A stretch of DNA of 64,000 bases, taken from contig CM045763.1 of NCBI GenBank assembly GCA_025200525.1, forward strand, positions 60,095,530-60,159,529, written 5' to 3'. The notes beneath the pieces are model-generated. The model saw nothing but the letters and a program-made list of their open reading frames with translations. It was not told the origin of the DNA and made no database searches. A program made the translations under genes and the position numbers. This document shows, in pieces, positions 11,111 to 21,731 of this stretch (the stretch's first letter is position 1; each line of letters starts with the position of its first letter). Origin of the DNA: Camellia lanceoleosa. Taxonomy: Eukaryota; Streptophyta; Magnoliopsida; Ericales; Theaceae.

Positions 11111-11644
11111 AAAGTAACATAGCATCAGACCAAGTTATGAATTCCGTTTGATTGCATAAATATCGTTATGGATTATGATTTATGTTAGATATTAAACTAT
11201 CAAGTATTATTACTCATTGAGTTTATCTCACCCTGTAATTATGTCTGTTGCTGTAGGTAAACAGCTCGGAGGTCAGTCCTAGCTCTAATATCACCTCCCT
11301 TTGTCAACTTAAGCATATCCAGGCACTTGACGAAGCCGTGCACTCCGTAATAGATGTTAGATTTTTGGTCCAAACCTTTTTGATTTAGGGTGAATGTACA
11401 CTCCATTTTGCTAAACACCCAAACTTGGAGCTGGTTCTGTATAACTGTTTGTGTATAACTAACTCTTAAATACACGTATTTTATTAGTTTATTTACTACT
11501 TATTCTGCATGTATGGTCCTGGCATGATTATAATTGCTCAATGGGTAGGGTTTATATCATTCATTATGTTGAAGGCTTCCGTCAGGCCCTTATGTGTTGT
11601 ACGCATAGCATGATGAAGTGTCTGTTTCTGTTGGGGTCATGCCC

Positions 11645-12605
11645 TGTACGGGAAAGAAATAAACCTTCTCGTATAATCCTGTTGATCAAGTCTACGCTCC
11701 TCTGTACGTCGTCGCTGTATCACCTGAAAACATAAACGTGAGCTAGCCGGCGGGTGTGTGCCGGAAACTTCTTTGATGCCTAAGTCAGCAAGCTAGACAA
11801 ATAGATAAAAGCTCTGTGTATTCAGAAAACACAGTTGAGTTACCTCTTCATAGGTGATGTTGTGAGCTTTTATAGGTTCCGCGTAGCACAATCCTAGTAG
11901 GACTCTTACTCCTCCATTCAGAGTCCTCCTAGGAATCACACTCCTGAAGGATAATGCTTATCCTTCAACACCCCCCTCACTACTTAAACCAAGTGAGATG
12001 GTTTTACCTCGGTTGAATGTCAATACAGCCGAACTAACATGACCATGCTTAAGCCGCAGAGTAGACCGAGCTCCACACTTCGGTTATTCCTTTCACTGCG
12101 TGTACCTTGGTTTGACACACTCCAACTTGTTACCTCAATTGGGTCCTTTGAGACCGGACTAACCGAAGTAAGCTCTACCGCGCTATCTAGAGCAAGGTCC
12201 ACCATGAGAAGCCATCATACCTCGGCTCCAAACACTACGACCGAGCTAACTATGGCGCTGCCTTCGCTTAACCGCCTTTTTATACTTGGACCGAGCTACC
12301 ACTCTTCACTCCGACCGTGGTGACCGTCTTTATACTTGGACCGAGCTACCACTCTCCACTCCGACCGTGGTGATCGTCTTTATACTTGGACCGAGCTACC
12401 ACTCTCCACTCCGACCGTGTTTACACTTGGACCAAACTAATACTTGGACCGCAGCAAACTTGCTAAGCCCTTTCTACCGCGGCCCACATCCGTTTAGTCC
12501 TTAGACCGAAGTACATCTATTCTTACCGCGGTTTGTCGCACAGCCCAATTCCCAAAGAAGTCACCTCCTTAGCTCAGCCCAATTTAGATATAAATTACCT
12601 TCTCA
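11645..12605 (-). repeat. Tat-like element, 3' LTR
   Basis: It starts TGTACGGGAAAG and ends CCTTCTCA on +. It is highly similar to 14128-15097. Confidence 0.9.
12271..12421. repeat. About 49-bp tandem repeats inside the LTR
   Basis: About three copies of a unit containing TTTATACTTGGACCGAGC and CACTCCGACCGTGGTG. The other LTR has the corresponding array at about 14757-14911. Confidence 0.85.
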
Positions 12606-13023
12606 ATTGCCCCTTAATTCCATCTGTGCAACATGATTGGGATTACCTGTTACCAGCCGAGCTAAAAACTTTTGCCTTTCAACCAGGCTAGAATGTCGCC
12701 GAGCTACCGATTGGTTCGGTCAAAAAACGTCTCTTCAGTTACTCTGTCATCTGAATCATTTGTTTTGCCTTCTGAGCCTCCGTTTTTCTAGACGCAGTAC
12801 CTGCGAATCTCGCGCTTTTACTGATACTGCTTCCATCTTCAGTTCCTTCATTCTGGACTGGTATGTCACTCAAATCTTCTGAATAGTTATCACACCTATT
12901 GGATTTGCGAACAAACTTCTGCTTCAATTAACCGAGCTAGCGAACTGCATTAGGTTTGCGCAATACCGCGCTAGAAAGCCTCAACCATCGACCAAGCTAT
13001 ATCTTGGAGCTAAACCAGCTAGA
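12606..13023. other. Interior of the Tat-like element, 3' side
   Basis: A 62-codon - strand frame (12739-12927) and a + strand frame overlap here. Neither matches a domain I recognise. Bases just inside the LTR on the - strand (AAGGGGCAA) could be a weak polypurine tract. Confidence 0.4.
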
Positions 13024-13253
13024 AATTTCTGCAAGAAGGGGAGGACAAGGATGCTGCTCCTAAAGACAACGCCCAGCCTGGTTGCCAATCCATCTCTCCA
13101 GCTCCAGTGGTCTCCATCTCACCTTTGCTTGCTGTGTCTGATACGGTGCTTTCGACTGAGCTCAACCAAAGTGTGCTTGCGACAACCGAGCTCCCTACTG
13201 AAACCGGGCTTCGAGTTGATCTGGATGCGGATCTTGACGACCTTTTTGCTTGA
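13024..13253 (+). pseudogene. Possible last exon of an extra ORF, antisense to the Tat-like element
   Basis: A frame open from just after a TAG near 13021 to a TGA at 13251-13253 reads EGEDKDAAPKDN ... STELNQSVLATTELPTETG and ends in an acidic LDADLDDLFA tail. TTTCTGCAAG just upstream resembles a 3' splice site, so it may be a terminal exon. Tat-lineage elements are known to carry additional ORFs near the 3' LTR, some antisense. That this is such a remnant is inference; I recognise no domain. Confidence 0.35.
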
Positions 13254-13477
13254 TCCTACTTTTTCTTCTTTTTATCTAGAAAAGAATGTGTAACCGGGCT
13301 ATGGCCCCTCCTTCTGTAATGCACTTTGGAATGAAATCTTCAGTTCTCTTAACTGCTTGTTCGGCTTGCTCCATGCTTGCATTTATTTTCCATTTATGTT
13401 TTGAATGAAGTATGACATTCTCTGGCCGAGATACTCATCTCGGACTTAACCTTGCAATCTATCTTGTCATACCTGCC

Positions 13478-14112
13478 AACCACTCTTCAGCCTTGATCCT
13501 TATCTCGGCTGAAGAGTACCAAGTGTTGGTTTTTCCAGCCAACCATTCTTCAGCCTAGATCCTTATCTCGGCTGAGGAGAAGTAAGTGTTGGTTTTTCTA
13601 GCCAACCACTCTTTAGCCTAGATCCTTATTTTGGCTAAAGGGTGCAAAAAAGTTTTTTGTTTGGTCACACCTGCCAACCACCTTTAGCCTAGGTCCTTAC
13701 CTCGGCTTACAGGGTGCAAAAGAGTTTTGTTGGTCAAACCTGCCAACCACCTTTAGCCTTGGTCCTTACCTCGGCTTAAAGGGTGCAAAAAAGTTTTTGT
13801 TGGTCAAACCTGCCAACCACCTTTAGCCTTGGTCCTTATCTCGACTAAAGGGTGCAAAAAAGTTTTTGTTGGTCAAACCTGCCAACCACCTTTAGCCTAG
13901 GTTCTTACCTCGGCTTAAAGGGTGCAAAAGAGTTTTGTTGGCCACACCTGCCAACCACCTTTAGCCTAGGTCCTTACCTCGGCTTAAAGGGTGCAAAAGA
14001 GTTTTGTTGGTCAAACCTGCCAACCACCTTTAGCCTAGGTCCTTACCTCGGCTTAAAGGGTGCAAAAGAGTTTTGTTGGTCAAACCTGCCAACCACCTTT
14101 AGCCTTGGTCCC
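13478..14112. repeat. Tandem array, about ten units of 61-71 bp
   Basis: Each unit has the core GCCAACCACCTTTAGCCT, then a CTCGGCT word and GGGTGCAAAA(A/G)AGTTTT. Early units (13480-13660) are more divergent than later ones. The array lies between the interior and the PBS, i.e. in the 5' untranslated part of the - strand element. A + strand frame of 97 codons through it is merely the repeat translated. Confidence 0.9.
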
Positions 14113-14126
14113 ACAGACAGCGCCAA
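14109..14126 (-). other. Primer binding site of the Tat-like element
   Basis: On the - strand it reads TTGGCGCTGTCTGTGGGA, one base inside the LTR end. It differs at one base from the sequence often found after Tat-type 5' LTRs. Confidence 0.75.
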
Positions 14127-14127
14127 T

Positions 14128-15097
14128 TGTACGGGAAAGAAATAAACCTTCTCGTATAATCTTGTTGATCAAGTCTACGCTCCTCTGTACGTCGTCGCTG
14201 TATCACCTGAAAACATAAACGTGAGCTAGCCGGCGGGTGTGTGCCGGAAACCTCTTCGATGCCTAAGTCAGCAAGCTAGACAAATAGATAAAAGCTCTGT
14301 GTATTCAGAAAACACAGTTGAGTTACCTCTCCATAGGTGATGTTGTGAGCTTTTATAGGTTCTGTGTAGCACAATCCTAGTAGGACTCTTACTCCTCCAT
14401 TCAGAGTCCTCCTAGGAATCACACTCCTGAAGGATAATGCTTATCCTTCAACACCCCCCTCACTGCTTAAACCAAGTGAGATGGTTTTACCTCGGTTGAA
14501 TGTCAATACAGCCGAACTAACATGACCATGCTTAAGCCGCAGAGTAGACCGAGCTCCACGCCTCGGTTCTTCCTTTCACTGCGTGTACCTTGGTTTGACA
14601 CACTCCAACTTGGTACCTCAATTGGGTCCTTTGAGACCGGACTAACCGAAGTAAGCTTCTACCGCGCTATCCAGAGCAAGGTCCACCATGAGAAGCCATC
14701 ATACCTCGGCTCCAAACACTACGACCGAGCTAACTATGGCGCGCTACGACCGCGCTAACCGTCTTTATACTTGGACCGAGCTACCACTCTTCACTCCGAC
14801 CGTGGTGACCGTCTTTATACTTGGACCGAGCTACCACTCTCCACTCCGACCGTGGTGACCGTCTTTATACTTGGACCGAGCTACCACTCTCCACTCCGAC
14901 CGTGGTGATCGTCTTTACACTTGGACCAAACTAATACTTGGACCGCAGCAAACTTGCTAAGCCCTTTTCTCATGCCCACATCCGTTTAGTCCTTAGACCG
15001 AAGTACATTTATTCTTACCGCGGTTCGTCGCACAGCCCAATTCCCAAAGAAGTCACCTCCTTAGCTCGGCCCAATTTAGATATAAATTACCTTCTCA
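14128..15097 (-). repeat. Tat-like element, 5' LTR
   Basis: This 970-bp copy is the partner of 11645-12605. Differences include a rearranged stretch near 14735-14760 and a short deletion near 14965. Confidence 0.9.
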
Positions 15098-15138
15098 TGC
15101 CCAAACTTTTAAGGGCAGGGTTAAGGTGTGACATTATC

Positions 15139-17695
15139 ACAAAGTGATAAAAAATGGATTTAGTCACCAATTAATTAACCTAAATTTGACACAATTTTAA
15201 TATAAAATAATTGGTACCTAATGCAAAAGGCTCTCACTATAGTATAGAAATCTCTCTCTGGGAGAGACTGATTTTTGGAAAAAGAAAAAACAAAAAATAT
15301 TTTTTTTGTATTTAGTACTTTTTACAAGGCCATATTAAATACTTACTTTTTTCATGAAATATTTTTTAAAAATTCCCAAAAATCATTTTTTACCACTTCA
15401 TATGAAACAAAACTATATCCAATACCTACTTTTAAAACAACATCAATTTAAGTAAAAATATAACTGTTGAAAATTTGATGAACAATCTAATTCATTCTTG
15501 ATTTGGTTTAATTTTTTAAATTACTTTTGAGTTTTTTTTTTTTTCATCTTTAGTAAAGTTTTTTCATATTTTAATAATTTTATATTTTATTAGATTTACC
15601 TAATTTAGATATACTTAAAAACTAAAATATTTGTGAAGAAATCTAAAAAAAATACTACTAAAAAAAATGAAAATTTACTTATTTTTTGCATTTAGTAAAA
15701 TTTTGTAGATTACTTCATGAATATAATACTTTTTAATTGCATCTAAAAAATAAAATAAAATAATAACTACAATATTTTAAAAAGGATCATTTTTTGATAA
15801 ATTCTCTTTTTAAGTGTTTTATTCCATCTAACACATATTCGTTTTAAGTATTCCATTAAGTCATGTTTAATATAATATGACCAAATCATCATTTTTAATT
15901 TTTTGCACATGTTTCTATTTTGAAATTAATACATAACAATATTCCCTTATTTCATGGAGAAAATCTCTCCCTCATTTTAAATAGAAATTTTTTTCGTTAT
16001 TTCATGAAGGTAATCTTTCCCTTATTCTAAGCAGAAAATCTCTCATACATTCCGTAGAGAAAATATCAAATTTTTAATTTTGAACCTTTTATAATTTGAA
16101 AACTTTAAAAATAATGCAACAAAAAATATGAATAAAAATCAAAATACAATGTGAATATTCACAGTAAACAACAAACATGCAACTAACTTTTGAAAAAACA
16201 AAACACATACTAAAATACAATATGAATATTTGCAATAAACAACAAACATACAACTAACCTTTGAAAAAATAAAATTCATACAAAAATACAATGTGAATGT
16301 TCACAATTTATAATTAACATACAACTAGTCTTAAAAAAATAGCTCATATCAATGTAAACATTTATACTACAACATGAAAACATAAAACAAAATTGAAAAA
16401 AGTAAAAATCGACTATTTCAATTGTTTAATGGTAACAAAAATTATTGTTCAACTAACAAATATTAACAAAAACAACAAACATAATTAACTTTCAAAAAAG
16501 TAAAACTTATACCAAAATACAATGTGAGTGTTCACAATTTACAATTAATATAGAACTAGTTTTTTTTAAATAAAAAAAAAAAAAAAAAACTCATATCAAT
16601 GTGAACATTCACACTGCAACGTGAAAATATAAAATAAAATTAAAAAAAGTGAAAATTGACTATTTCTATTGTTCAATAGTAGCAAAAATGATTGTTTAAC
16701 CAACAAGTATAGTAAAAAAAAAAAAAAATACAACTAACTTTTGAAAAAATTAATAAAAAAAACTCATACCAAAATACAATGTGAATGTTCACAATTTACA
16801 ATTAACATATAGCTAACCTTAGAAAAACTAAATTCATACCAATTTGAACATTCACACTGCAACATGAAACAAAATTAAAAAAAAAGAAAAAAAAGATGAC
16901 TATTTCAATTGTTTAATGGTAACAAAAAATAATTATTCAAACAATAAGTATAGTAACAAATAACTAATGATACGCGAATATTCACATCTTACAAAATATA
17001 TAATTATTTCTATATCTATATTTTAACACTTATTTTTTAGACTTTCAAACAATGTGAAATGTAAACATTCCTACTAATTGACAAAAAAATAGAAACAACG
17101 ACAGCAATAGAATTAGAAATCTAAAAAAAACTCAATCACTATAAAAATAAAAAAATATCACCCACACCTTCATCTTCATCATCAACTTTATCATTATTAC
17201 TATCATTAATAATTTATGCAATTTCATCGTTCCACCAATTCAAATCAAATCAAACCCACATTTGAAGAATATGTTTATAACAAAATTGACTGGACATAAA
17301 TAAAGTTTCGACTTACAACAATAGAGAAATATAGAGTTTCGAACACAGGCAACGATGGATGAACATAGAACTTCGAACACAAAGTGATAATTTAGGAACA
17401 CAAAACTTCACCGCAACAACAGAGGAATATAATATTATTTTACCACCATGTGTAAACTAGAGTTTCTAAACCCTACCAAATAGAGAGTTTAGAAACTCTA
17501 GCACAATGAAACACTACCACAAACGTGAATAAAACTGATTAAAAAGAAAAACGTGAATAATGGTAACTACTAAAATAGAGGTAGCAATAAAAAAAATGTA
17601 TATATCATTTTTTTATGTAATACATATTAATAATAGACATAAGGGTATAATAGTTCAATAAATAATATAAAGGAGGAAAAAATGATCTTATGAAA
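15139..17695. other. AT-rich intergenic DNA, no gene
   Basis: Homopolymer-rich sequence without coding signal. It contains the minisatellite-like block at 16120-16990 and an unremarkable remainder. Confidence 0.5.
16120..16990. repeat. Degenerate long-period tandem repeats
   Basis: The phrase AAAATACAATGTGAATGTTC followed by CACAATTTACAATTAACAT and ACTAACTTTTGAAAAAA recurs about every 70-220 bp (near 16140, 16215, 16285, 16515, 16770), interleaved with a second phrase near AAATTGACTATTTCAATTG (16405, 16655, 16890). Confidence 0.6.
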
Positions 17696-17901
17696 TAAAA
17701 ATATGAAAAAATTACCAGTAAATCCTATGTGGTAGAAAGTTAAACTATTTAGTCCTACGAATTTTCTTATGCACCATTTAGTTCCACTATCTACATCAGC
17801 AACATCATTAACATTACAAAGCCCCCAAGAACACTTCACGTTTGAATCTGGTTTTGAATCTAGGTTTGAACCATTGGATTAAGAACACTTCAACATACTC
17901 A

Positions 17902-17903
<2 letters not shown>

Positions 17904-17936
<33 letters not shown>
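17904..17936. repeat. (CT)n microsatellite
   Basis: About 16 CT units just before the putative captured fragment at 17945. Confidence 0.95.
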
Positions 17937-17938
<2 letters not shown>

Positions 17939-17944
17939 TCATCA

Positions 17945-18067
17945 ATGGCAGTATCTGCAAACAGATCTCTTTCCCCAATTTCAACACAACCAAATCCAAA
18001 TTCAAGAACCCCAGAAACCAATTCTAACATGAGAAAAAGTTTGGGGAATCTTCGTCAAGCACGCTAG
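17945..18067 (+). pseudogene. Possible captured 5' coding fragment, unknown gene
   Basis: Right after a CT-rich leader-like tract, an ATG opens a frame reading MAVSANRSLSPISTQPNPNS followed by [14 protein letters not shown], then it runs into the antisense SDH2 fragment and stops (TAG 18065-18067). The composition looks like the disordered N-terminus of a real protein, but I cannot name it. It could be chance. Confidence 0.35.
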
Positions 18068-18415
18068 TCCATTACAGCCGTCGATGTTCATCGCGCAAGA
18101 ACCACAAATTCCCTCGCGGCATGATCGCCGGAAGGTTAGGGTTGGGTCGATCTCGTTCTTGATCTTGATGAGGGCGTTGAGGACCATGGGACCGCATTCG
18201 TTGAGGTTGATCTAGAAGTCTTGGAGCTCGGGTTTGTTAGGGTTTTCGGGGTTCCATCGGTAGATTTGGAAGGTTTTGGAGTCGGAGAGATGTCAGGCTT
18301 TTGGTTCGACTTGTTGACCTTCGACCTCCGATGCGTGGGCTCGGATGCATACCAGCTTCGCCGCCGGGGAGGACTGAACCCTAGATATTGCTCGACGGAC
18401 CAAACCAGTCGCCAT
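18045..18415 (-). pseudogene. SDH2: Succinate dehydrogenase iron-sulfur subunit, 5' fragment, broken
   Basis: From ATG at 18415 the - strand reads MATGLVRRAISRVQSSPAAK (a mitochondrial-presequence-like start). It continues in one frame through [33 protein letters not shown] and the 2Fe-2S cluster region [20 protein letters not shown], ending after LTKI at about 18047. Homology stops there, perhaps at an exon border of the source gene. In complex II this subunit passes electrons from the flavoprotein to ubiquinone in the inner mitochondrial membrane. Two in-frame stops (TGA after VEPKA, TAG after ELQDF) and the missing C-terminal half make this copy non-functional. It lies inside the Pack-MULE at 17705-18942. 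Confidence 0.93.
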
Positions 18416-18467
18416 TGTTAGAGAGAGAGAGAGATTGGGGGAATGATCCCAGAAGGGTGAAATTGAT

Positions 18468-18850
18468 GTTAGGATGATGTTTGATAAAAAAATTATTATG
18501 ATGATGTTTGATCAAAAAAAAATTGTTATGATGATGATGTTTGATCATAAAAAATTGTTTAATTGTAGTTTGATGTTTGATGTTAATTTAATCGTTATTT
18601 TGATGTTTAATCGTTATTTACAAATTTGTTTAATCGTTATTTTGATGATGATGTTGTGATGTTTGATGTTGTTTTGATGATCATGTTTGATGTTGTTTCG
18701 ATGATATTACTCATAAATTTGATGTTTGATGAATAATGTTTCATGTTTGATGAATAATTTATGATGTTTGATGAATAATGTTTCATGTTTGATGAATAAT
18801 GTTTGATAAATCTAATGTTTGATGTTTATAACGTTTGATGTTTGGTCATT
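18468..18850. repeat. TGATGTTTGATGAATAATGT-type minisatellite
   Basis: Many degenerate copies of GATGTTTGAT lie between the SDH2 fragment and the right end of the Pack-MULE. Short ATGTT/AACAT words also fill the related element at 46954-47320, so they may belong to the transposon family. Confidence 0.8.
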
Positions 18851-19387
18851 AACATTGGGTTGGGACCTATTAGTTCATAAGAAAAACAATAGGACTAACT
18901 GGATCACAAGATACAAATTTGAAATTTATTGGTGCATCCCCCTAAAAATATAAATACATAGAATTAATTAAGTTATAATTTCCTTGATGGACTTATTGAG
19001 TTAAAACACCTCCAAATAGAATTTATCAATAAAAAAATCTTTTTAAAAAGTCTGTTAAAGACTAAAAAAAACACAAAAAACCAAAAACTTAAAAATAAAA
19101 TTCGAGTCTCAAAACCAAACCGAGTTAATTTTTGAGTGATTTTGAATCATTCGATCCAAGTTTGATGAAAATGACTACATTCATCCTTAAATTTCATCCA
19201 AATCTCCATTAAATTTGAATTGAATATATGATTTTAAAATTTGTATTCTATGAATGAGAATATATAAAGAGTAGTTAAACCTTCAAAGATAACAATTCTG
19301 AAAAGCTGAAACAGAAAGCCTTGAAGCGGGAAAAAAGAACCAAGGCAAGCAACAAACCAAAAAGCAATCTCTCTCTCTCTCTCTCCC

Positions 19388-19404
19388 TATATATATATAT
19401 ATAT
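19388..19404 (+). promoter_or_regulatory. Probable TATA box of the Serinc gene
   Basis: A (TA)n run follows a CT tract and precedes a purine-rich stretch that looks like a 5' UTR and ends in a good splice donor at 19565. Position and composition fit a core promoter, but no transcript evidence is available. Confidence 0.45.
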
Positions 19405-19424
19405 GTATGTACAGCTAAAAATAC

Positions 19425-19565
19425 AAAAGCGAAGAAGAGCAAAGAAGAAGAAACCAGAATCGAATAAAAGAGAGAAAAGAGGTTGTTGAAGTTTCTTCTC
19501 TGAGAAAGAAACTTGGTCTCTGATTTAGATCTCCATCACAGATTCTTCTAATTCCTTCTCATCAG
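19425..19565 (+). other. Probable 5' UTR exon of the Serinc gene
   Basis: Purine- then pyrimidine-rich sequence without ATG that matters, ending CTCATCAG before GTTCGT. The matching acceptor would be TTGCAG at 21637, giving a leader intron of about 2.07 kb. Long leader introns are common in plant housekeeping genes. The 5' limit is uncertain. Confidence 0.5.
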
Positions 19566-21637
19566 GTTCGTTCTGTTTCAATTCATTATTCTCTCTCTCA
19601 AATTTAAAACCTCTCTTGTGATCTTCAATGCATTTTCTCAGACTTTTTCAGCTCTACTCTGACTCTGTTCATAGTTTTTGATCTGTTTTATTAATCACTT
19701 CAATGTTTGGGACTTGATCACACCGTGAAATGAAAACTCAATGTGTATATATAATCATATAATTTACGATTCAATGTTGTTGTCATTTGGTTTTGCAATT
19801 ATTTGAAAAAGTTTCAATTATTTAAAAAATTAGATATTATTAATATTGCTGCAAGTATATGATTGGTCTATTTTCAATGAAATTCATCTAAACTGAAAAA
19901 CGAAATACAGAACCTCTCTCTTTCCAGATATTTAGATATGTGTATTTCTTCATAATTACGAAATTTTTATTTATTTTTTTTCAACTCTAATTTTTTTTTT
20001 TTTTTTTTTCTTTTCAATATACTAATGGAGAGAAAGAAGGGAAAGCAAAAGAAACACTGAGAAAGTGACTTAAAAGTACAGTTATACCATTTGTGGTTAC
20101 TTCAATTTATTGAAGACAATGATTTTGCAAAATGTAAATCAATGAGTTGTTGGGGGTAGAAGTATCAAATGATACAAAAACAAAAAACAAAAAGGCAGTT
20201 TGGTGTGGACCCTAAGTTGAGTGGTGCTTGTGCGAGAGCCGGAGCCGGAGCCGGAGTTGAATGAGAGCGTCAAATTTTAAAATTGTAAGATTGAGAGTGC
20301 TACGAGAGCAATTATATTTTACTATTATTAATTTTGAACTTATTTCTCAAACTCATCTTATTTTGTGAAGTCATGTTTTGAAAACAGAGTTTAACTTTAA
20401 AGTTGTGTTTTGAAAACATGCCTTTACTAAAGTCGTGTTTTCAAAACACCTTAACTTTCGACTTCACATGATTGAAACTGGTGATAGTGGCACAAATCAA
20501 ATTTTTTAATTTTTATTTTTGAATTCATTTTTTCAAAACACAATTTCAAGCCTAAGGTCATGTTTTGAAAACAAGATTTAAAAAAATAATAAATAAATAA
20601 ATAAAACTTTGAAAGACGCACTTGTATAGGTGGGTGAACAAATCATATTCGTGAGCAAATTGCCATTGGCAGAGTATTGGGTAATCACTAATCATGAGCC
20701 ATATGAATTTGCTAGGTAGGTAGGATATTTGCTATACTGGGACACAGAGTTGCTGCATAAGTGTAACCATTACATAATCAGACAACTGCATCAGCATTAG
20801 AGATCAATCTAATACATGTGCAATTATGAAAGATCAATTTCTTTAGCTGTTCTTTCTTTTCTTTTTTCTGTTCTTTGTTAATTGATTACCTGTCAGTCTA
20901 TGATTCCTGTCCTGCTACCCTATAGCATAACTAACGTGTGAACTAAGGCCAGTGAACAGTGTACGTCCATGTTAATGTATACTTTTTGAGTCCTGTAACT
21001 CTACCTGAATGTGATTTTCTGAGATTTTTACCAATGCTGGTTGTTTTTTAAAATCAAAATTGCCAAATCCAAGCAGTTTAAAACTTATTTCCCAAACCGA
21101 AGTTGTTTTGTGAAGTTCTGTTTTAATCCTAGGTTCAATAAATTAGTTTATAACTGCTTAAATTTAAGAATTCTGTTTCAAACAACTTGCATTTGGTAAA
21201 AAAACTAGGATTTTCTTGTACCCTGGTATGTGTACAATCGAAAGGGATGTCCAATAATGCTAACATAAATGCTTACATCACTCTAATGTACTGAATTAAG
21301 AGGAAGATGTTATGTTTGGAGGCTGATACTCTGAGTTGTATAAAACAAACTCTTCTTATGTATAAAACAAACTTTGCTCCAATTATGTTATTTTATTGGG
21401 TCCCATTTCAAATTCTAAAGTTTTACTATTGCATATCACATCAATTGTAAGAAAAGTTTGTACAAATTTATTAAGTGTAAAACCCTTCCCTATTTCAGTT
21501 TCAACCCTTCAGAGTCTACTGTCGTGACAATTGAAACTGGTCACTCATTGTTTTTTTCATGAACTTTGCCCCACTTGGAAAAACAATACACTGATGTCCT
21601 ACTAAGTACTAAACATCATTATTGATTTGAATTGCAG
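19566..21637 (+). other. Leader intron of the Serinc gene with dispersed repeats
   Basis: No coding sequence. At 20340-20580 and 21060-21130 there is a repeat rich in GTTTTGAAAAC palindromes and GAAGTCGTGTTTT words, which recurs in intron 6 (23570-23850). Confidence 0.45.
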
Positions 21638-21731
21638 TTGAAGAGGAACTAGTGGAACCAAATCCATTAGTTCTTTGCTTCTCCATTGATACTGTATGTG
21701 GTGGAAAATAATTGCTGGCACTGAAGAAGAA

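Larger units (their letters stand above)
11645..15097 (-). mobile_element. Nested Tat-like LTR element without gag/pol
   Basis: This is a 3453-bp element with LTRs of 961 and 970 bp and a TGCCC duplication (11640-11644, 15098-15102). It sits inside the solo LTR at 9644-15133, so it inserted later. The PBS next to the right LTR reads TTGGCGCTGTCTGTGGGA on the - strand, close to the one typical of Tat-lineage gypsy elements, which fixes the orientation. The 1.5-kb interior (12606-14127) has no gag, protease, RT or integrase. It must rely on another element's proteins. Confidence 0.88.
9644..15133. mobile_element. Solo LTR of a Ty3/gypsy-type element, interrupted by a nested insertion
   Basis: The LTR begins TGTAATACCCTG (9644) and ends GGTGTGACA (15133), flanked by a perfect TTATC duplication (9639-9643, 15134-15138). 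Without the nested element (11645-15097 plus one copy of its TSD) it is about 2.03 kb. TGTAA(T/C)ACCC...GTGACA ends are typical of plant gypsy LTRs; placing it in a named clade is beyond what I can see. No second LTR or coding region is present, so it is probably the product of LTR-LTR recombination. Confidence 0.85.
17705..18942. mobile_element. Pack-MULE carrying captured gene sequence
   Basis: Imperfect terminal inverted repeats (GAAAAAATTACCAGTAAATC at the left, GGGGGATGCACCAATAAATT inverted at the right) extend for roughly 100 bp with shared TTAGTCCTA and TTTTCTTATG words. A perfect 9-bp duplication TAAAAATAT flanks the element (17696-17704 and 18943-18951), the length typical of Mutator-like elements. 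The same ends bound the shorter element at 46954-47320. Inside are an SDH2 fragment, a second possible coding fragment, CT/GA tracts and a minisatellite. No transposase is present. Confidence 0.85.

Noticed and set aside
12039..12504. Overlapping + frames in the Tat-like LTR
   Set aside because: They lie wholly in LTR sequence with internal tandem repeats and are partly repeated at 14522-14758; no protein family is evident.
13478..14112. Regularly spaced repeats that might suggest a CRISPR array
   Set aside because: The whole unit, not just a short repeat, is conserved, there are no unique spacers, and the context is a plant retroelement.
18002..18421. SDH2 as a functional gene
   Set aside because: Two in-frame stops, absence of the C-terminal half with the other iron-sulfur cysteines, and location inside a TIR/TSD-bounded element.
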